NCBI GenBank assembly: GCA_035540915.1
Contig: DATLFQ010000099.1
Coordinates: 1-5,331 of the forward strand
Reading direction: 5' to 3'
DNA length: 5,331 nucleotides
Origin: DATLFQ01 sp035540915
GTDB lineage: Bacteria > Actinomycetota > Acidimicrobiia > Acidimicrobiales > GCA-2861595
Below the pieces are notes generated by a model, which saw only the letters and a list, made by a program, of their open reading frames with translations, was not told where the DNA came from and did not search any database. Below are positions 4,805-5,331 of the stretch, piece after piece; the stretch's first letter is position 1; each line of letters opens with the position of its first letter. Position numbers and translations under genes: made by a program.

Positions 4805-5331
4805 CCGGACCAGCCGGTCACCGTGCCGACCGGACCGGCGGCGACGTCGTCGCCCCGGTTGATGCGGATCTCGTACACCCCGTACCACGCCACGTAGGCG
4901 CCGGCCGCCACCAGCAGCAGGCCCGACAGCCGACCGACCAGCGGGAGGACCCGGCGCACGTGCGCCACCAGAGGCTGGCGGACCAGCGCCAGCGCCAGGG
5001 CCAGCCCGGTCAGGACGGTGCCCATGCCGAGCGCGTAGGCGACGAAGACCGCGCCACCGGAGAGCAGCTCGGCGTCCTCGAACGTGGTGGCCACCACGGC
5101 CAGGAAGACCGGCAGCGTGCACGACAGCGAGACGGTGGCGTAGGACACCCCGTACAGCGCCATCGAGCCGACCCGGCGGGTACGGCCGCCGCGCGACAGC
5201 GTCGGCAGCCGGAGCGGCACCTTCCAGCCGGTCGTCATGGCCACGCCCACGGCGGCCAGCACCACGCCGATCGGCACCGACACCCACGGCGCCACGTCCT
5301 GGACGGCGAGCGAGAAGGCCCGGGCCGCGAT
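4669..5331 (-). CDS. CcdA/DsbD-like membrane thiol-electron transporter, 3' part
   Basis: These are the last 220 residues of a polytopic protein of the CcdA/DsbD transmembrane family, which carries reducing equivalents across the cytoplasmic membrane through a cysteine pair, for cytochrome c maturation or other thiol-reducing pathways. The frame is open to the right window edge, so the N-terminal part, which should hold the first redox Cys, is missing. Visible segments are about 14-35 (PWVSVPIGVVLAAVGVAM), 55-82 with the second redox Cys C71 in the family motif SLSCTLPVFLAVV, 88-116, 126-150 and a last helix at 185-205. A polar loop (about 152-184) precedes the last helix, and the basic tail ends in RRRSGADG; both look like C-terminal extensions over a minimal CcdA. 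A GTG at 5295 is internal, since hydrophobic family-like sequence continues upstream. It converges on and overlaps the HTTM gene by 136 nt. The choice between CcdA proper and another DsbD-type paralogue cannot be made from this part. Confidence 0.85.
   Translation of the reverse strand: MAARAFSLAVQDVAPWVSVPIGVVLAAVGVAMTTGWKVPLRLPTLSRGGRTRRVGSMALYGVSYATVSLSCTLPVFLAVVATTFEDAELLSGGAVFVAYALGMGTVLTGLALALALVRQPLVAHVRRVLPLVGRLSGLLLVAAGAYVAWYGVYEIRINRGDDVAAGPVGTVTGWSGQLSDWVDRTGAGRIALAVVALAAAASMASVARSAAARRRSGADG

Noticed and set aside
3752..5287. 511-codon minus-strand open frame across the HTTM and ccdA-like genes
   Set aside because: It is Arg/Gly-rich with no family motif or membrane pattern, and lies antisense or out of frame to two well-supported membrane proteins; typical of high-GC DNA.

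Overview
The window is a very GC-rich, gene-dense stretch of chromosome, almost certainly from a high-GC actinobacterium. A deep lineage such as the Acidimicrobiia is possible, but that placement is an inference and no lineage-specific marker is visible. The evidence is strong G/C bias at third codon positions, GTG starts on several genes, 4-nt GTGA/ATGA start-stop overlaps, and the order rsmD-coaD-(SepIVA/DivIVA-like coiled-coil gene), which is familiar from actinobacteria. No mobile element, CRISPR array, tRNA or rRNA was seen.

Region 1 (1-1324, plus strand) is a two-component system. It holds the 3' part of a NarL-type (HisKA_3) histidine kinase, cut by the window edge, followed by a complete 226-residue receiver/LuxR-HTH response regulator whose DNA-binding domain resembles DevR/DosR. 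The 37-nt gap between them contains a 14-codon reading frame joined to both neighbours by 4-nt overlaps.

Region 2 (1337-2930, minus strand) is a tightly overlapping housekeeping operon read from right to left. rsmD (16S rRNA m2G966 methyltransferase) overlaps coaD (phosphopantetheine adenylyltransferase) through ATGA, and coaD overlaps a SepIVA/DivIVA-like coiled-coil protein gene through GTGA. The operon converges on the response regulator with only 12 nt between them. rsmD has a -10-like hexamer placed so that its transcript could begin at the ATG (leaderless).

Region 3 (3019-4804, plus strand) is divergent from rsmD and is the most interesting part. It is a three-gene overlapping cassette: a DCC-family (DUF393) thiol-disulfide oxidoreductase-like protein, an unrecognised 149-residue protein with one membrane segment, and a multi-pass HTTM protein related to the membrane domain of vitamin K-dependent gamma-carboxylase. 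The HTTM protein keeps a lysine where the carboxylase has its proposed catalytic base. The cassette may form a small membrane redox or modification module of unknown substrate.

Region 4 (4669-5331, minus strand) is the 3' part of a CcdA/DsbD-like membrane thiol-electron transporter, cut by the right edge. It converges on the HTTM gene, and the two coding regions overlap tail-to-tail by 136 nt. Two thiol-redox families therefore flank the HTTM gene, although they lie on opposite strands.
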